DNA of 64,000 nt from NORP259 sp041398705 (lineage in GTDB: Bacteria > Planctomycetota > UBA1135 > GCA-002686595): positions 372,001 through 436,000 of the forward strand of contig JAWKUI010000003.1 of the NCBI GenBank assembly GCA_041398705.1, given 5' to 3'. Of this stretch, positions 51,131 to 59,836 are shown one piece after another (position 1 is the first letter of the stretch; each line of letters starts with the position of its first letter). The notes beneath the pieces are model-generated. The model worked only from the letters and a program-made list of their open reading frames with translations. It was not told the origin of the DNA and searched no databases. The position numbers and the translations under genes were made by a program.

Positions 51131-52279
51131 ATGGAACGTTCCACTCGTCAACCTGCCACCCTGCCACGCAGGACTCCGGCCAAAGCCGGTTCCGCGCCTA
51201 TGCCCTTCGAAGGACTGCCGCCGCATCAGCACCTGCGCCGGGTGGTCGACGAGGCCAGCCGCCAGGCGGACCCGGAGATCGCCGACCAGTTCCTGGTGAT
51301 TACCCACCGGGGACCCGATCCCGATGCGCTGGGGGCCTGCGAAGGCCTGCGCCGCCTGCTGACCGAAGGGTTTGGCAAGCAAGTGACGGTCGCCACCCTG
51401 GGCCAGATCCATCGCGCCGAGAACTTGGCGATGGTGCGCCGACTCGAGCTCGATCTCGTGCCCTACGAGGACGTAGATCCCGTGCGTTATGCCGGCGTGC
51501 TGCTCGTGGACTCCCAACCGGGATTCGGCCACACGGTCGTGCCCGATGACGGCAACCTGATTGCGGTTTTCGACCACCACGTGCCGCCCGGCGGCCCCGA
51601 GGAAGACACGCGCCCCGTGCCGCACGTCGACGTGCGCCTCGGCCAGGGCGCCACCTGCTCGATCCTCTACGAATACTTGCGCGACGCCGCCGTCAGCCTC
51701 GACACCCGCACCGCGGGCGCGTTGTTCTGCGGCATCCGCTACGACACCGCTGATCTGTCGCGCAACTCCGGGCCCCTCGATGAAGAGGCCTACCACGCCA
51801 CCTTCCAGGCGGCGGACCGCGGCGTCATCGCGCAGATCAACAACCCGCCCCTGCCGCGCCATTACTACAAGGAATTGGCGCGCGCCCTGGCACTCGGCCG
51901 CCAGCACGGCCCGTTGATCCTCTGCCTGATGGGCAAGGTCGACAACCCCGAAACCGTGGCGGAGATGGCGGACTTCTTCCTGCGCATGAAGGGCTGCTCC
52001 TGGGTGCTCGCGGGTGGAGCCTACGGGGATGACTACATCCTGTCCCTGCGCACGGACTACTCGTTTGGCAAGGCGTATCCGCTGATGCGCCGCGTGCTCG
52101 ACGGCGCCGGTTCGTTCGGCGGCCACGGCCACATCGCCGGGGCGCGCATCCAACTCAAGGATTCCAAGGAAAGCACCGTGCGCAGCGTCGAGCGCAAACT
52201 GCGCGCTTCGGCCCTCGAAGTGATCGGTGCGGAAGCGGAAGACGGCATTCCCAAGGAAGGCCGCCTGCTGACCGAGTGA
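51131..52279 (+). CDS. DHH/DHHA1 phosphoesterase (NrnA-like)
   Basis: The ATG at 51131 gives 382 residues; the adjacent GTG at 51128 and an ATG at 51203 are alternatives. Motifs of the DHH superfamily are present: ITHRGPDPDALGAC (motif I), LLVDSQP (motif II) and FDHHVPP (motif III), and a DHHA1-like end GSFGGHGHIAGARI with the GGH motif. Relatives hydrolyse nanoRNA, pAp or cyclic dinucleotides with two Mn ions in the cytosol. The stop overlaps the GTG of the downstream ThiD-like gene, so the two are coupled. Confidence 0.88.
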   Translation: MERSTRQPATLPRRTPAKAGSAPMPFEGLPPHQHLRRVVDEASRQADPEIADQFLVITHRGPDPDALGACEGLRRLLTEGFGKQVTVATLGQIHRAENLAMVRRLELDLVPYEDVDPVRYAGVLLVDSQPGFGHTVVPDDGNLIAVFDHHVPPGGPEEDTRPVPHVDVRLGQGATCSILYEYLRDAAVSLDTRTAGALFCGIRYDTADLSRNSGPLDEEAYHATFQAADRGVIAQINNPPLPRHYYKELARALALGRQHGPLILCLMGKVDNPETVAEMADFFLRMKGCSWVLAGGAYGDDYILSLRTDYSFGKAYPLMRRVLDGAGSFGGHGHIAGARIQLKDSKESTVRSVERKLRASALEVIGAEAEDGIPKEGRLLTE

Positions 52280-53055
52280 GCGGCGCCTGGGTGCTCGCCA
52301 TGGGCGGCGTCGACCCGAGTGGGGGCGCTGGCCTGGACGCGGACCGCGCGGCGATCGAAGCTGCGGGCGCGCGCGCGGAAACCGTCATGACCGCGTGGAC
52401 CGACCAGGACGATCGCGCGGTGCGGGCGGTGCGGGCGGTCGATCGGCACGAATGGGTTTTTGCCGCGCTCGAGCGGTGCGCGCTTGCGAATCCGGGCGCG
52501 CTCAAGTTCGGGCTGCTGCCACCGGGCGATGGTTTCGAGGGCGCACGCACACTGTGGCACCAATTGCACTTCGAATCGCCCGAACTGCCGGCGGTCTGGG
52601 ATCCGGTGATCGCATCGTCGAGTGGGTACCGCTTCGTGCCCGACGCGGACCTGCCCGCGATGCGCGAGTTGCTCCACCTGCCGTGGATCGTCACGCCGAA
52701 TCTGCCCGAGGCGGCGCAGCTCTTGGGGGCGGGTGAGGAGTGGCGCGATTGGCAAGACGCGGCCCTGCTCGAGGCGGCTCGCACGCTGCTCGAGGCCGGT
52801 CCCCTGGCCGTCGTGCTCAAACACGGCCACGGGCAGGGCGAACAGGTGCGCGACCTTTGCTGGCCACGCGGCGGGGAGCCGCGCTGGATCGAGCGCCCGC
52901 GGGTCGGTGGGGCGGCTGGCGCGAGCATGCGCGGCACCGGTTGCCGCTTCGCGAGCGGCCTGGCCGCCCGCCTGGCCCTCGGCCAGGATCTGGAGACCGC
53001 CGCCCGCGGGGCGGGGGACCAAGTGGCCGCCGAGCTCGCCGCCCGCCAGGGCTGA
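52276..53055 (+). CDS. ThiD-like hydroxymethylpyrimidine/phosphomethylpyrimidine kinase
   Basis: The GTG at 52276 overlaps the upstream stop. The 259-residue protein has the ribokinase-fold signatures of ThiD: LAMGGVDPSGGAGLDADRAAI at the start (family SGSDSGGGAGIQAD) and SMRGTGCRFASGLAARLALG at the end, containing the catalytic G-T-G-C. VLKHGHGQG is the loop before the ATP site. ThiD phosphorylates HMP and HMP-P in thiamine synthesis; other thi genes are absent here and the motifs are somewhat divergent, so another ribokinase-like substrate is possible. Confidence 0.82.
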   Translation: MSGAWVLAMGGVDPSGGAGLDADRAAIEAAGARAETVMTAWTDQDDRAVRAVRAVDRHEWVFAALERCALANPGALKFGLLPPGDGFEGARTLWHQLHFESPELPAVWDPVIASSSGYRFVPDADLPAMRELLHLPWIVTPNLPEAAQLLGAGEEWRDWQDAALLEAARTLLEAGPLAVVLKHGHGQGEQVRDLCWPRGGEPRWIERPRVGGAAGASMRGTGCRFASGLAARLALGQDLETAARGAGDQVAAELAARQG

Positions 53056-53106
53056 GCCCGGGCCCCGCGTTTCCGCCCCGCGAGCAGGATTTCTGGCGGG
53101 CAGGCC

Positions 53107-53134
53107 TTGCGTCCCCCGATCCGTGCGCTATGCT
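53107..53134 (+). promoter_or_regulatory. Promoter of tRNA-Gly
   Basis: TTGCGT (53107-53112), a 16-base spacer and TATGCT (53129-53134) lie 17 bases before the tRNA start, a good match to a sigma-70-type promoter. Confidence 0.65.
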
Positions 53135-53151
53135 TCCGGTCCCCAAAGCGG

Positions 53152-53226
53152 GCGGCTGTAGCTCAGTGGTAGAGCGCAACCTTGCCAAGGTTGATGTCGA
53201 GGGTTCAAGTCCCTTCAGCCGCTCCA
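53152..53226 (+). tRNA. tRNA-Gly (anticodon GCC)
   Basis: A 7-bp acceptor stem (GCGGCTG/CAGCCGC) is followed by discriminator T and an encoded CCA (53224-53226). The D-arm TAGCTCAGTGGTAGAGC, the anticodon stem-loop CAACC-TTGCCAA-GGTTG with anticodon GCC, and a T-arm GAGGGTTCAAGTCCCTT complete the cloverleaf. It lies between the ThiD-like gene and plsY. Confidence 0.97.
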
Positions 53227-53397
53227 TTTCGCCCCCCTCGGGGTGCGCGACGCCAGGCCCCCGCGGGCCTTTTTTTGTGCCCCCAGGCCTGCACGGCCAC
53301 CCGCACACCCCTTTCCCGGCGGCCCAACCGCGCTCCGCAGCCGGGATTTGCTTCGCCCCTGGCCCCCCCGGTTGCCATCATCAGGGCCCCATTCGCC

Positions 53398-54036
53398 ATG
53401 CCGCTTCCCTGGTTGACCTCTCCCGGCGCCCTGGCCGCCCTCGCCGCTTCGTACCTCCTGGGCGCGATTCCCTTCGGGCTTGTGATGGTGCGCCTCATCA
53501 AGGGCGTGGACCTGCGCACCCAGGGCAGCGGCAACATCGGCGCCACCAACGCCATGCGGGTGCTGGGCAAACCCCTGGGCCTGGTCGCGTTCCTGCTCGA
53601 TTGGGGCAAGGGGCTGGTGGCTTCGCTTTGGTTGTATCGCCTGGCTGAAGGGGCGGACCTGCGCCTGCAGGTGGCTTGCGGTGCGGCGGCGGTGATCGGG
53701 CATTGCTTCCCGGTCTATCTGCGTTTCAAGGGCGGCAAGGGCGTGGCGACGGCCTGCGGCGCGGTGGTGGCGATCGACCCGGTGGTCTTCGTGATCGCCG
53801 GCGCGGTCTGGCTCGCGCTCGCGTTCGGGCTGCGGTATGTGAGCGTCGCGTCGATGGGCATGGGCTTGGCGTTTCCTGTCGCCGCCTGGTTCCGTTGGGG
53901 ACACCGCGGGGATTCGTTCGTGGTCGGGCTCTGTGCCTTGACCCTGCTGATCCTCGTGCGGCACAAGAGCAACATCGCCCGGTTGCGGGCGGGCACCGAA
54001 CCCAAGATCGGTGCTGGCAAGAAGAAGGCGGAATGA
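53398..54036 (+). CDS. plsY: Glycerol-3-phosphate acyltransferase PlsY
   Basis: The ATG at 53398 gives 212 residues, the usual length; the frame upstream would read through the tRNA. The three conserved PlsY motifs are present: GSGNIGATNAMRVLG, GHCFPVYLRFKGGKGVAT and the C-terminal LVRHKSNIARL. Five hydrophobic helices are visible. PlsY transfers an acyl group from acyl-phosphate to glycerol 3-phosphate, the first step of phospholipid synthesis. gpsA, supplying glycerol 3-phosphate, follows 4 bases later. Confidence 0.96.
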   Translation: MPLPWLTSPGALAALAASYLLGAIPFGLVMVRLIKGVDLRTQGSGNIGATNAMRVLGKPLGLVAFLLDWGKGLVASLWLYRLAEGADLRLQVACGAAAVIGHCFPVYLRFKGGKGVATACGAVVAIDPVVFVIAGAVWLALAFGLRYVSVASMGMGLAFPVAAWFRWGHRGDSFVVGLCALTLLILVRHKSNIARLRAGTEPKIGAGKKKAE

Positions 54037-54040
54037 TCCG

Positions 54041-55075
54041 ATGACGAAGATTGCCAAACGGGTTGCCGTGCTCGGCGACGGTTCGTGGGGGACGACCCTG
54101 GCGCTGGTCCTGGCGCGCAACGGCGTCGAAGTCGTGCTGTGGAGCGCGTTCCCCGAGCAGAGTGCGGCCATGCAGGCCGCGCGCTGCAACGAGGTCTACC
54201 TGCCCGGAATCGAGTTCCCCGACTCGCTGGAACTGACCGCCGACCCCTTCCAGGCGGTGGCGGGCGCGGACTTCGTGCTGAGCGTCGTGCCGACCCAGTA
54301 CCTGCGCGACGTGGCGCGGCGCTTCGAAGAGGCGATTCCCGGCAACATGCCGATGGTTTCGGCCAGCAAGGGCCTCGAGATCGAAACGCTCAAGTCGCCC
54401 ACGGAGATCCTCGCCGAGGTGCTCGGCGAACGGCCCCTGTGCGTGCTCACCGGCCCGAGCCACGCGGAAGAGGTGGCGCGCGCCTTGCCCGCGACCCTCG
54501 TGGCGGGTTGCTCCGACCTGGAGTTCGCGCACCAGGTCCAAGCGGCGTTCAACTCGGATTCCTTCCGCGTCTACACCCACGGCGACGCGGTCGGCGCCGA
54601 GTTGGCGGCGGCGCTCAAGAACGTGATCGCCTTGGCGGCGGGTATCTGCGACGGGCTGGAACTCGGCGACAACGCGAAGAGCGCGCTCGTCACCCGCGGC
54701 GTCGTGGAGATGGCGCGTTACGGCAAGTTGCGCGGCGCACGGCCCGAGACCTTCTTCGGGCTCGCGGGCATCGGCGACCTGTGCACGACTTGCTTCTCGA
54801 AACACTCGCGCAACCGCTCGGTGGGCGAGGCCCTCGGGCGTGGCAAGAGCCTCGAGACCATCCTCAGCGAAATGAAGATGGTGGCCGAGGGCGTCTGGAC
54901 GACCAAAGCCTTGTTCGGCCCCGAATCGGAACTCGCGGGCATCGCGATGCCGATCGCCGAGCAGGTGCACGCCGTGCTCTTCGAGGGCAAGAACCCGCGT
55001 CAGGCGGTCTTTGATCTCATGCGGCGCGAGCCGGTGGGGGAGATGGACGGCCTGTGGGGGGAGGACGGCGCATGA
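54041..55075 (+). CDS. gpsA: NAD(P)-dependent glycerol-3-phosphate dehydrogenase
   Basis: The ATG at 54041 gives 344 residues. The Rossmann start VAVLGDGSWGTTLA has the G-x-G-x-x-G(T) dinucleotide loop. SASKGLE, LTGPSHAEEVAR, LKNVIALAAGICDGLELGDNAKSALVTRG with the catalytic Lys and EMARYG, and the C-terminal VAEGVWTTKAL and PIAEQVHAVLFEGKNP complete the family pattern. The enzyme reduces dihydroxyacetone phosphate to glycerol 3-phosphate for PlsY. The stop overlaps the next ATG by 4 bases. Confidence 0.97.
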   Translation: MTKIAKRVAVLGDGSWGTTLALVLARNGVEVVLWSAFPEQSAAMQAARCNEVYLPGIEFPDSLELTADPFQAVAGADFVLSVVPTQYLRDVARRFEEAIPGNMPMVSASKGLEIETLKSPTEILAEVLGERPLCVLTGPSHAEEVARALPATLVAGCSDLEFAHQVQAAFNSDSFRVYTHGDAVGAELAAALKNVIALAAGICDGLELGDNAKSALVTRGVVEMARYGKLRGARPETFFGLAGIGDLCTTCFSKHSRNRSVGEALGRGKSLETILSEMKMVAEGVWTTKALFGPESELAGIAMPIAEQVHAVLFEGKNPRQAVFDLMRREPVGEMDGLWGEDGA

Positions 55076-55470
55076 GCCCCGTCGCCGGCTTCCTCGGTTT
55101 CCTGATCCTGACCGTGCTGGTGCTGGTCGGGGTCGCCTGGACGGGCATGCGGGCGAAACGCGGCCTGCACCTGACCCTGGTGGCGGCGGCCGTGGCGAGT
55201 CTGGCCATGGCGATCCGCTTTGCCCTGAAAGTCGGACAGCACTTCGATCTGGAAGCCGCCGGCGCGATCACCCCGGTGCACATGGCCATGGCGCGCATTG
55301 CCACGGCTTCCTACCTGCTGCCGCTGGCGAGCGGCATCGCGACCCTGCGCAACTCGCGCTTCCGGCCGCTGCACCGCCGCCTCGCCTGGCTGGTTTTCGG
55401 CCTCACCCTGCTGGCCACGGTCACCGGTGCCGCGATGCTCCTGCTGGCCGAACCGATCCCCGAGGCCTGA
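55072..55470 (+). CDS. Small four-helix membrane protein downstream of gpsA
   Basis: The ATG at 55072 overlaps the gpsA stop (ATGA), giving 132 residues. Four hydrophobic helices are predicted: GFLGFLILTVLVLVGVAW, LTLVAAAVASLAMAIRFAL, MARIATASYLLPLASGIATL and LAWLVFGLTLLATVTGAAMLLL. The order and a central H/R resemble small DUF420-like or cytochrome-associated proteins, but I do not recognise a definite family. It lies stop-to-stop with the convergent gene at 55474, only 3 bases apart. Confidence 0.65.
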   Translation: MSPVAGFLGFLILTVLVLVGVAWTGMRAKRGLHLTLVAAAVASLAMAIRFALKVGQHFDLEAAGAITPVHMAMARIATASYLLPLASGIATLRNSRFRPLHRRLAWLVFGLTLLATVTGAAMLLLAEPIPEA

Positions 55471-55473
55471 CCC

Positions 55474-55833
55474 TCAGGGCGTGCCCGCCTCGCGGGTGCT
55501 CTCGAGGAACGCCATCAGGTCGTGGTGCAACACCCACGGAACCAGGAACAGGCTCAGGTTGGCGATCCAGGCAAAGGTCGCCATCAGGATCCACGACCGC
55601 CGGGCCCGCAGGGTGAAGAAGGCATAGAACATGCCCACCCCAGCCAGCCCGCAGGACATGGCATAAACCGCCACCCACGGGGGAGGGTTGTCCGGCCAGG
55701 CCCGGTGCCAGAACAGGGCCGCCCACCACAGGCTCCAGCCCACGGTGGCCACGCTCATCGACCGCATCCACGTGCGGTGGCGGCGGCGGGTCGAGGTGCG
55801 GGGACGGACCTGATTGCGCAGAAGGCGCGGCAT
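55474..55833 (-). CDS. Small membrane protein of unknown function
   Basis: The ATG at 55833 gives 119 residues; a TTG three codons upstream is less likely. An Arg-rich N-terminus (MPRLLRNQVRPRTSTRRR) precedes three or four hydrophobic helices with many Trp residues (SMSVATVGWSLWWAALFW, CGLAGVGMFYAFFTL, ILMATFAWIANLSLFLV). TATCTT lies 7 bases before the ATG, a leaderless configuration. Confidence 0.65.
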   Translation of the reverse strand: MPRLLRNQVRPRTSTRRRHRTWMRSMSVATVGWSLWWAALFWHRAWPDNPPPWVAVYAMSCGLAGVGMFYAFFTLRARRSWILMATFAWIANLSLFLVPWVLHHDLMAFLESTREAGTP

Positions 55834-55840
55834 GGGACCC

Positions 55841-55846
55841 AAGATA
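55841..55846 (-). promoter_or_regulatory. Candidate -10 element of a leaderless promoter (55833 gene)
   Basis: Reads TATCTT on the minus strand, 7 bases before the ATG at 55833. Confidence 0.4.
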
Positions 55847-55931
55847 CCACGCCCCCCCGCCCGTTTCGCCGCCGCTGCCCCGCCCAGGGACCTTCCGCCC
55901 GCAAAAAGCGCGAGCCCAGGCCCCTCCGCGA

Positions 55932-55960
55932 TTGACCCGGCCCCGCCCAGGCCCTAAAGT
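55932..55960 (+). promoter_or_regulatory. Promoter of tRNA-Pro
   Basis: TTGACC (55932-55937), a 17-base spacer and TAAAGT (55955-55960) lie 15 bases before the tRNA start. This is the best -35/-10 pair in the window. Confidence 0.75.
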
Positions 55961-55975
55961 CTGCGTCCCCTAGGT

Positions 55976-56052
55976 CGGGGCGTAGCGCAGCCTGGTAGCG
56001 CGCTGCAATGGGGTTGCAGAGGTCGGAAGTTCAAATCTTCTCGCCCCGACCA
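55976..56052 (+). tRNA. tRNA-Pro (anticodon GGG)
   Basis: A 7-bp acceptor stem (CGGGGCG/CGCCCCG) is followed by discriminator A and an encoded CCA (56050-56052). The D-arm is TAGCGCAGCCTGGTAGCGC; the anticodon stem-loop CTGCA-ATGGGGT-TGCAG gives anticodon GGG; the T-arm GGAAGTTCAAATCTTCT completes the cloverleaf. Confidence 0.97.
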
Positions 56053-56256
56053 TTCACCACCGCCGGTTTCCCCTGCCGGATCGAGGTGGCCAAGCCGGAT
56101 ATCCCGGTCCGGATCGCCCGCACTCACGCGGGCGTTTTTCGTTGGTAGGTGCCTAGGGTGCTTCGATCGTCCAGTTGAAGCCCGCAGAAGGTCTGGGGAT
56201 CCTGCCAGCAATCCCTGTCTGTTGGGGGTCCGGTCGGGAGTGGATCCGTGGCCGGA

Positions 56257-56658
56257 TTATTGAACGGCGACGATCTGAATCCCGCCGCCTTCGACATTCA
56301 GGTGCAGGGTCACCGCGGGGGTTTCCAAAACGCCGTCGGTGCTTGGGCCGAGGGCGGTCATCTGGAAGTGCGCCTGGGGGGAGGCCGCGGCGGCGTCGCT
56401 CGCGAGGAACGGCAGCTTGGCCTTGGGCACGGTGGTGGAGCGGCCTTCCTGGTCGGTGAGCAGCAGGCTTCCGTCTGGGGCCACCTGTAGCGAGCTCGGC
56501 GGGTGCACCATGGCGGCGGCTTCAGCGTAGCGGCCGTGGGCGAGGTGACCGGCGAAGGCCTGCGTGGTGCGGGTCGGGCGCTGGTACCACCAGGCGGCGA
56601 GCGCGAGGCCCGCGGCGAGTACGACGAGGGCGAGCAGGGAGTATTTCGGCTTGTTCAT
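56257..56658 (-). CDS. Single-pass membrane protein of unknown function
   Basis: The ATG at 56658 (133 residues, preceded by AAAGGG as ribosome binding site) is followed by one hydrophobic helix, SLLALVVLAAGLALAAWWY. The extracytoplasmic part of about 100 residues alternates strands and helices (HGRYAEAAAMVHPPSSLQVAPDG) and ends in VTLHLNVEGGGIQIVAV. It resembles the NTF2/SnoaL-like DUF4878 pattern of small exported proteins, but I cannot confirm that. Monocistronic. Confidence 0.6.
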   Translation of the reverse strand: MNKPKYSLLALVVLAAGLALAAWWYQRPTRTTQAFAGHLAHGRYAEAAAMVHPPSSLQVAPDGSLLLTDQEGRSTTVPKAKLPFLASDAAAASPQAHFQMTALGPSTDGVLETPAVTLHLNVEGGGIQIVAVQ

Positions 56659-56779
56659 GCGGCCCTTTCGGACGGGGATCACGATGGCGGCGGGATGCCG
56701 CCGGGGTCCCCGGGCAAGGGTGCATTGTAGGGCTTGCACCGATCCGTGGGGGGATCGGCGCAGGCCTTGGGCCCGGCGT

Positions 56780-57556
56780 TCAGTCCGGGCGGGCGAAGTC
56801 GCGGTCCTCGGAGAGTTCGCAGAGGAAGGCGAAGACCTCGTCGGCTTGGCCCTGGCGTTCGGCAAAGCGTTGGCGTTTCACCCGTTCGACGAGGATCTCG
56901 GCGGGGGTCTCGTCGCCGGTGAGCAGGTCCATGGTTTCCTGCAGGTATTCGTCCAGGGGCATAGCGCGCGGATCCTCGGCTTGGGCGGGGCCGGTCAGGT
57001 GGGTCTGCACGTAGGGCGGCACGATTTCGAGCACTTCGACCGAGGTCTCGCGCAGTTGGCGGCGCAGGGACTGGGTGTAGGAGTGCAGGGCGGCTTTGGT
57101 GGCGCAGTAGGTGGCCGTGGCGGGCATAGGCACGAAGGCCAGACCAGAAGTCACGTTCGCGATGGTGGCGTGGGGCCGGGCCATCAGGTGCGGCAGCAGG
57201 GCGGCCGTGAGGCGGATCGGGCCGAGCAAGTTCGTGGAGATCATCTCCTCGGCATCGTCGAGCCGCGCCTCGCGTAGATCCTCGGCGCGCATGATGCCCG
57301 CGTTGTGGATCACCACGTTGAGGGAGGGGAACTCACGGATGAGTTCGGCGGCGGACTGGCGGATCGCGGCCGGGTCGTTCATGTCGAGCACGCGGATCTG
57401 CATGCCGGGGCACTCGGCTTGGGTGCCTTCGAGCTTGCTCTGGTTGCGGCCGGTGATGATGACCTGGTTGCCGAGTCGGTGCAGGGCCTGGGCGAGGCCG
57501 CGGCCGATGCCGCTGCCGCCGCCGGTGAGGAGGATGGTGTTGCCGGATTTGTGCAT
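56780..57556 (-). CDS. Short-chain dehydrogenase/reductase (DltE-like)
   Basis: The ATG at 57556 gives 258 residues; the long upstream extension is not supported. The nucleotide-binding TGGGSGIGRGLAQAL loop, NVVIHNAGIM (NNAG motif), and the catalytic S-x(n)-Y-CATKAA are present, so the enzyme is probably active. The TGRN start after strand 2 suggests NADP specificity. Sequence style resembles DltE-like SDRs; substrate unknown. Confidence 0.88.
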   Translation of the reverse strand: MHKSGNTILLTGGGSGIGRGLAQALHRLGNQVIITGRNQSKLEGTQAECPGMQIRVLDMNDPAAIRQSAAELIREFPSLNVVIHNAGIMRAEDLREARLDDAEEMISTNLLGPIRLTAALLPHLMARPHATIANVTSGLAFVPMPATATYCATKAALHSYTQSLRRQLRETSVEVLEIVPPYVQTHLTGPAQAEDPRAMPLDEYLQETMDLLTGDETPAEILVERVKRQRFAERQGQADEVFAFLCELSEDRDFARPD

Positions 57557-57632
57557 GGAGAGGGGGGCGGTCGCTCGGTGCGCCGCAAGGGTTCCTAATG
57601 GGCCCTGGCGGGACGGGATACAAGGGGCGGGA

Positions 57633-58445
57633 TCAGCCGACCCGGGTCGATGGGGACGTATGGCGCAACCAGCGGCGCAGCTTTTTGGTGCGCAGTAGGG
57701 CCTGGGGGGGAAGTTCGGGGACCGAGGCCCGGATCGCGGCCATGGCTTCATCGATCGAGTCGGTGACCACCAGGAAATCGGTGTCGCCCGGCGAAATGGT
57801 GCCGTGCTGTTTCATCTCGCGCATCTGTTCGAGCACCGGCGCCCAATATTCGGTGCCGAACAGCACGCAGGGAAACCGTTCGATCTTGCCGGTCTGGATC
57901 AAGGTGGCGGTTTCGAAGAACTCATCGAGGGTGCCGAAACCGCCCGGGAAGCAGAAGAAGGCACTCGAGTACTTGACGAGCATCACCTTGCGCACGAAGA
58001 AATAGCGGAACTCGAGCCAGAGATCGAGGTAGGGGTTGGGCTTCTGCTCGTGGGGCAGTTCGATGTTGCAGCCCACGGAAAAGCCACCGGCCTCGACGGC
58101 GCCGCGGTTGGCGGCCTCCATGATCCCCGGGCCGCCGCCGGTCATCACGGTGAAGCCCGCATGCGCCAGGGCGGCGCCGGTTTCGCGCGCGGCCTGATAG
58201 TAGCGGTCCTGGGCACCGAAACGGGCGCTGCCGAAGACGGTGACGCAGGGGCCGACGAAGTGCAGCCTCCGGAAACCGCGGATGAACTCGGCGCAGACGC
58301 GCAGCACCGTGCGGAATTCGCGAAGCCGCCCCTTCGGACCGCTGAGGAAGTCCCGTTCGGGTGCCGGCAGGTGGCGTTTGCCCCAGGCGGCGCGTTCTTC
58401 GCCGTGGTTGCCCGGCAGCTCGGGCGGCAGGTGCGCGGGGCTCAT
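57633..58445 (-). CDS. LOG-family protein (lysine decarboxylase-like fold)
   Basis: The 270-residue protein contains VTVFGSARFG, MTGGGPGIMEAANRGA and FCFPGGFGTLDEFFE. The PGGxGTxxE motif is diagnostic of the LOG/YgdH family, which releases cytokinin-type bases or adenine from nucleoside monophosphates. In bacteria many act as nucleotide 5'-monophosphate nucleosidases. The ATG at 58445 overlaps the stop of the upstream beta-CASP gene by 4 bases. Confidence 0.92.
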   Translation of the reverse strand: MSPAHLPPELPGNHGEERAAWGKRHLPAPERDFLSGPKGRLREFRTVLRVCAEFIRGFRRLHFVGPCVTVFGSARFGAQDRYYQAARETGAALAHAGFTVMTGGGPGIMEAANRGAVEAGGFSVGCNIELPHEQKPNPYLDLWLEFRYFFVRKVMLVKYSSAFFCFPGGFGTLDEFFETATLIQTGKIERFPCVLFGTEYWAPVLEQMREMKQHGTISPGDTDFLVVTDSIDEAMAAIRASVPELPPQALLRTKKLRRWLRHTSPSTRVG

Positions 58446-59830
58446 GGACGGGCGAGGTCGAAAGATTCACGGTACAGGGGCACTTCCACGTGTTCGAAGC
58501 CGGCGTCGAGCAGGTGGTCGGCGAAGTGGGCCGACGCGTTCTGCTCGCCGTGCACGACGAACATCTGGGGCTGGCCGGGCAGCTGCGGCTTCAGGTGGTC
58601 GAGCAGCTCCATGTGGTCCGCGTGGGCGGAGAGGCCGTTGATGTGGTGTACCTCGCAACGCACGCGGTGGCGTTCGCCGTAGACCTTCACTGTGTCGAAT
58701 CCTTCGAGCAGTTTGCGCCCGAGGGTGCCCTCCGCCTGGAATCCGACGATCAGCACGCAATCTTCGGGCCGGCCAAGGGTCTGTTCGAGGTGGTGCAGGA
58801 TGCGGCCGCCTTCGCACATGCCGGACGCGGACAGGATGATGCCGCTGCGCTGGTTGTTGAGTGCCTTGCTTTCTTCCACATCCTGGATGCAACGCACACC
58901 GGGGAAGAAGAACGGGTTCTCCCCGGCATCGAGCATGGCGCGCGTGGTCGCATCGTAGAGCTCTGGGAAACGCGCGACGATCTTGGTCGCTTTATTGCTC
59001 AAGGGCGAATCGACGTAGATCGGCACCGGCTCGATCTCGCCCGCGTGCAGCATGCGGCTGAGCATCCAGAGGATGTTCTGCGTACGGCCCACGGAGAAGG
59101 CGGGGATCAGGATGCGCCCCGGTTTGCCGAGCTGGTGCTGGAAGAACTCGCGCACCTCGCGGTAGAGCTCGTCCTGATCCGGGTGCACGCGGTCCCCGTA
59201 GGTGGATTCGGTCAGCACCACGTCGCAGGGGGGCAGGGGGGCGGGGTCCCGCAGGATCGGGGTGTCCTTGCGTCCCAGATCGCCGGTGAACCCGATGCGC
59301 AGGGTTTCGCCGCCGTCCTCGAGGTCGAGCACGACCTGGGCGGATCCCAGGATGTGACCCGCGTCCAGGAAGTGGGCGGCGACGCCGCGGCCCACCTCGA
59401 AGGACTGATCGTATTGCCAGGGCACGATCTGCCGCAGGGTCTGGTCCACGTCGGCCATGTCGTACGCCGGCTCGAAGCGTTTGCCGCGTTTGCGCAGGTA
59501 CAGGGCGTCGGATTGCTGCAGGTGCGCGGAGTCGGGCAGAAGGATCTCGAGCAGGGCGGCGGTGGCTTCCGTGCAGTGAATCGGGCCGCGGTAGCCGAGG
59601 CGCACGAGGCGCGGTAGCGACCCGGAGTGATCGATGTGCGCGTGGCTGAGCACCACCGCGTCGACCTCATTGTGCGACAGGGGCAGGTCCCGGTTGACGC
59701 GGTTCGCCAGGCGGCGCGGCCCTTGCACCATGCCGCAGTCGAGCAGGACCGAGAGGTCGGGGGCGCGCAGGAAGTGTTTGCTGCCGGTGACTTGTCGGGC
59801 GGCTCCCAGGAATTGCAGGCTCGCTTTCAT
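58442..59830 (-). CDS. Metallo-beta-lactamase/beta-CASP RNA-processing nuclease
   Basis: The ATG at 59830 gives 462 residues. The metal site H63-A-H65-I-D67-H68 is followed by DAGHILGSAQV, FTGDLG and TESTYG. The beta-CASP region has LIPAFSVGRTQ, ILSASGMCEGGRILHHL and VHHINGLSAHAD, then VHGE, matching CPSF-73-like/YSH1-type ribonucleases. These cut or trim RNA with two zinc ions. TATGAT lies 6 bases before the ATG; a TTGCCC 15 bases further upstream could be a -35. Confidence 0.93.
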   Translation of the reverse strand: MKASLQFLGAARQVTGSKHFLRAPDLSVLLDCGMVQGPRRLANRVNRDLPLSHNEVDAVVLSHAHIDHSGSLPRLVRLGYRGPIHCTEATAALLEILLPDSAHLQQSDALYLRKRGKRFEPAYDMADVDQTLRQIVPWQYDQSFEVGRGVAAHFLDAGHILGSAQVVLDLEDGGETLRIGFTGDLGRKDTPILRDPAPLPPCDVVLTESTYGDRVHPDQDELYREVREFFQHQLGKPGRILIPAFSVGRTQNILWMLSRMLHAGEIEPVPIYVDSPLSNKATKIVARFPELYDATTRAMLDAGENPFFFPGVRCIQDVEESKALNNQRSGIILSASGMCEGGRILHHLEQTLGRPEDCVLIVGFQAEGTLGRKLLEGFDTVKVYGERHRVRCEVHHINGLSAHADHMELLDHLKPQLPGQPQMFVVHGEQNASAHFADHLLDAGFEHVEVPLYRESFDLARP

Positions 59831-59836
59831 GCCCGG

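Noticed and set aside
55480..55625. Short + strand frames overlapping the tail region of the small membrane-protein gene
   Set aside because: They are antisense to a minus-strand gene with membrane helices and a good -10 hexamer.
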